A stretch of 64,000 nt of DNA from Bacteroidota bacterium (GTDB lineage Bacteria > Bacteroidota > Bacteroidia > AKYH767-A > OLB10). How positions within the stretch are numbered: the first letter of the stretch is position 1; each line of letters opens with the position of its first letter. The stretch lies in NCBI GenBank assembly GCA_016721435.1, contig JADKIC010000021.1, positions 1-64,000 of the forward strand. Direction: 5' to 3'. The notes beneath the pieces were generated by a model, which was not told where the DNA came from, ran no database searches, and was given only the letters and a program-made list of their open reading frames with translations. A program made the translations under genes and the position numbers. This document shows, one piece after another, positions 60,886-64,000 of this stretch.

Positions 60886-63800
60886 AAATAATCTTCACCG
60901 GTTATTTCTATTTGCACTTTTGTTCCTGCCGCAGCTCCGGCCTCATCTTTTAAATCATACACCGCAATTTTGACTCTTTTATCCGTTATGCGCTCGAGCA
61001 TTTGCATGCGTTCTTCGGTCATTCTTATTCCCAGCGATTCATGACTTAACAGCTTCTTGCCTTTTATAGCGGCTGCAGCTTCCCTTCCAATACCATTGTC
61101 TTCGATCGTGCAAATTAACGTATTATTGGATGAGCGGATCCGTATTTGCAGATTTCCATTAGTCGATTTATTCAGCAAGCCATGAACAATGGCATTCTCG
61201 ACGTAGGGTTGTAAAGCATGGAGGGATTTCTACACTATCCCGGTTGATGTCTTCGTCAATAGCTATATGATAGGAGAATTTATTCGAGAATCGCAATGCT
61301 TCCAATTCCAGATAAAAGGTGAGCATGGCCACTTCATTTGCAATAGTAGTGGTATTTTTACTTGCATTTTGTAAAACAAGCCGTATAAGCCTTGAGAATT
61401 TAGAAAGATACTTCAAGGCGTTTTCCTTTTCAGAATCGGAAATAAATTGCTGTATAGAATTCAGGGAATTAAAAATGAAGTGCGGGTTCATTTGCGCGCT
61501 CAGTGCGGTCAATCGCGCTTCGGCAATTTGCTTGTTAATTTCACTCTTCAATTTTTTCCTCGCGTTTTATCTTCCTGATACGTAAAAATAAAGTAAGTAG
61601 GTTCCAAGAATAAGCAGCGTCAGCATCATTTGCCCGAAACAAATTGGTCTTCCAAAATGGTGGGACAATGCTTAAGTTAATACGCAGGCCTTCCGTATTC
61701 CAGACTCCATCATTATTAGAGGCAATAATATGCAATACATAATTTCCGGGTGGGATATTGGTGTAGCCGGCAATGCGATTGGTACCGCAAAAAACCATCT
61801 CCTTGTCAAAGCCTTCCAACTGATAAGCGAATTGATTCTTCTCCGGATGGTCAAAACTCAGCGCGCCCATCTCAAATGTGAAATAATTCTGCTTGTAGTC
61901 CAGGTTGATTAGAACAATGGAGTCGATTCCTCTTTCAAATTTCAACTCTTTATCAAAGACCTTAAAAGCAAGAATTCTCACCTGCGGAATATAGTTGTTC
62001 GATACAAGTGCCGCCGGGTTGAATACATTAAATCCATTAATTCCTCCAAAAAACAGCTCCCCCGATTTTAATTTTATTCCTGCAAAATTGTTGAACGCAT
62101 TTCCCTGCAATCCATCCGACTCATCGAATTTTTTTACAGTGGATATTTCATTTTCGCTTTTAAAAGCAATTTTCATAATTCCGGAGGAAGTACTTATCCA
62201 TACCTTATTTTCATTATCAATCACCACTGATTTAATATCGCCATCCATCCCCCAGGCAGCACTATTAAAAATTGTAAAATCAGAGGTGCTGTTGTTCCAC
62301 CGGTACAAGCCTTTGGTCGTCGCCATCCAAATATTTTTTCCGGCATCTTCAACAAACTGATGTACAGAGCCCGCGTTAAAACCATCCGAAAAGTTAAACG
62401 AATGCAAGACCTGAAAAGAACCGGTGACATGCAGTATCCCCGTGCTACTGGTGGAAAGCCAAAGGGAGCCATCACTGCTCTCAAAAACTGTAAGATAATT
62501 GTTGGTCCTAAGTTGTTTTATATTTTCATTGTTATATTTTGTCTCAAATTTTTCACTGACCGGATTAAAGCTACAGACGCTACCGTTCGTACCCAGTAAA
62601 ATATTTCCATCTTTTCTAACAAAGGCATCAAACACTTCGACTCCCGGCAATGAATTCGTATTGGTTTTACTATGAAAGTAATGCTTCCATTTTTTCGTAT
62701 TTACATTATAATAATTCAGTCCGTTATCTGTCCCAATCCATAAATTATTGGAAGCATCTTTAGCGATGGTATAAATGATATTACTCGAAAGCGAATTGAA
62801 ATTAAATGCCTCGTGTTTAAAGCAATCAAATGACCCGGTAGTTCTATTAAAATACATCATGCCTTCCTTCGCACCCAGCCATAAATTTCCCTTATCATCC
62901 TCAAGTCCCACTGTAATATCGTTCAAGCATAAGAATTGGGCTTCCCCGGTTGGAGAACGTATGAAATAAAATTATCAGGATAAGGTCGCATCCTGTCGAT
63001 TCCTCCACGGTGTGTACCTATCCAAATCAAACCCGATTGGTCTTCGAATACACATTGTGTTTTATCGTCCACCAAACTTTTAGTGTTGAAGATATCATGA
63101 TTGTATTTTTTCCATTCACGGGTAACAGGATTAAAAACGATAATGCCGTTAAACCCTGTAGCCAACCAAATTCTTCCCGATTCATCACAGGTAATATTCC
63201 CAATAATGCGGAGACCGATGTATTACAGTAATCTGCGTAATTAATTTTGTCGAGCGAATTTTGTTTAACATTAAAATAGAACAAGTCCGAATCCGAGGAG
63301 GCGATCCAGAGATTATTCATTTTATCCCGGCAAAATGAATTGACAGAGAGCCGGGCAAGATGAGATAGCAATGTATCCCGATGCGAAGGCGCAACAAAGC
63401 TTCTGGTTGTAGTATTAAACTGATGCAATCCCTGTAGCGTGGACACCCACAATAAGCCTTGCTCGCCCAAAGCCAGCCCTGTAATAAAATTTCTAGCGTA
63501 AAAAGCGGATTTCCCTCCACTGCTATCCTGAAAACAGGTGGTAAATTTTCGTGTGGTTTCATCAAAAGAGCAGAGGCCATTCCGGGTGCCGATCCAGATC
63601 TTTCCCGCATCATCTTCTACAATAGCATTGATATACTTTGAACTTATTCCTGTTCTATCGCCTTCCCGAAAATAGAAATTGGTAACTTTTTCCACATCAG
63701 GATTCATGAAGCATAGAAAATCGCCACCAAACCATAAACGGTTCCTGCTATCCCTCAAACCGCAGGTAATAAAATTTGAAGCCAATGAAAGACTATCCTT

Positions 63801-64000
63801 TTCTACAGTACGAAAAGTTTTGATGGAATAGCCGTCAAATTTATTCAGTCCATCATTTGTTCCAATCCAGATAAATCCATTCTTGTCTTGTAAAACACAA
63901 TTGATATGATTACTTGTTAAACCATTTTCAATGGAGAGATGCTGAAAAGAAGTGGGAAGAACCTGAGCAGTTGCAGCATGGCAATAGATGAGCAAAATAA
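60882..64000 (-). CDS. Two-component propeller sensor histidine kinase, LytS type (5' end beyond window, several frameshifts)
   Basis: The N-terminal signal region (HAATAQVLPTSFQ) is cut by the right edge. A two-component regulator propeller follows, with repeats such as QDKNGFIWIGTNDGLNKFDG, EDDAGKIWIGTRNGLCSFDE and EDQSGLIWIGTHRGGID. A Y_Y_Y domain follows (QNYFTFEMGALSFDHPEKN, NQFAYQLEGFDKEM), then a membrane stretch. The cytoplasmic His kinase has MNPHFIFNSLNSIQQFI (phosphorylated His), an N-box (ENAIVHGLLN) and a G-box (IEDNGIGREAA). Frameshifts lie near 63190, 62925, 61560 and 61225, each rejoining the expected sequence. The sensor would detect an extracellular ligand, often a glycan, and phosphorylate the LytTR regulator. 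Confidence 0.88.

Overview
The window comes from a member of the phylum Bacteroidota. The evidence is several large secreted proteins with C-terminal type IX secretion (T9SS) sorting domains, DUF4271-hemD and rnpA-yidD-S41 protease runs, a LytTR regulator paired with a propeller-type histidine kinase, and promoter boxes of the Bacteroidota form TAnnTTTG with a distant TTTG-like box. Nothing seen fixes the order; an environmental Chitinophagales/Sphingobacteriales-like genome is a guess. No tRNA, rRNA, CRISPR array or prophage was recognised.

Layout. 1-12.7 kb (minus strand): a secreted protein cut by the left edge, a giant mosaic secreted glycoside-hydrolase-like protein (about 2,340 codons), a small secreted protein, a radical SAM enzyme with a membrane lipoprotein partner, and a small T9SS protein. 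12.8-21.3 kb (plus): a helical-repeat protein, an 11-repeat PKD surface protein, two glycosyltransferases and uvrC. 21.3-25.5 kb is the repeat-rich part. It has a repeat island that forms the 3' end of uvrC, a DUF4907 lipoprotein with a phosphoglucose/phosphomannose isomerase, an M48 protease, a RAYT/IS200-like transposase flanked by REP-like palindromes, and an 11-bp minisatellite of about 38 units. 25.6-36.3 kb is mostly core genes: M1 aminopeptidase, DUF218, YceI, DUF4271, hemD, rnpA, yidD, S41 protease, O-antigen ligase. 36.3-37.3 kb is a palindrome-rich spacer.

37.3-50.9 kb (minus) holds small unknown membrane proteins, a TIGR03643/DUF2071/SDR cluster, creD, a tightly overlapped DoxX-like/DUF2071-like/methyltransferase/4-TM operon, a flotillin-NfeD pair, and a metal-response pair. 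That pair is an AraC regulator with an N-terminal CxxC domain and, next to it, a 59-residue peptide with 13 cysteines. 51-64 kb (minus) holds two tandem paralogous BNR-propeller T9SS proteins, another propeller T9SS protein, and a LytTR response regulator with its sensor kinase, which runs off the right edge.

Many genes, including uvrC, creD and the flotillin, are split by single frameshifts, mostly at short homopolymers. The reading continues cleanly in the next frame with family-conserved sequence. I therefore annotate these as single genes with probable sequence errors (uncorrected long-read indels), not as pseudogenes, and state where each shift lies. The items most worth following up are the metallothionein-like peptide with its regulator and dyad promoter, the DoxX/DUF2071/methyltransferase operon, the radical SAM-lipoprotein pair, and the RAYT locus beside the helically phased 11-bp repeat.
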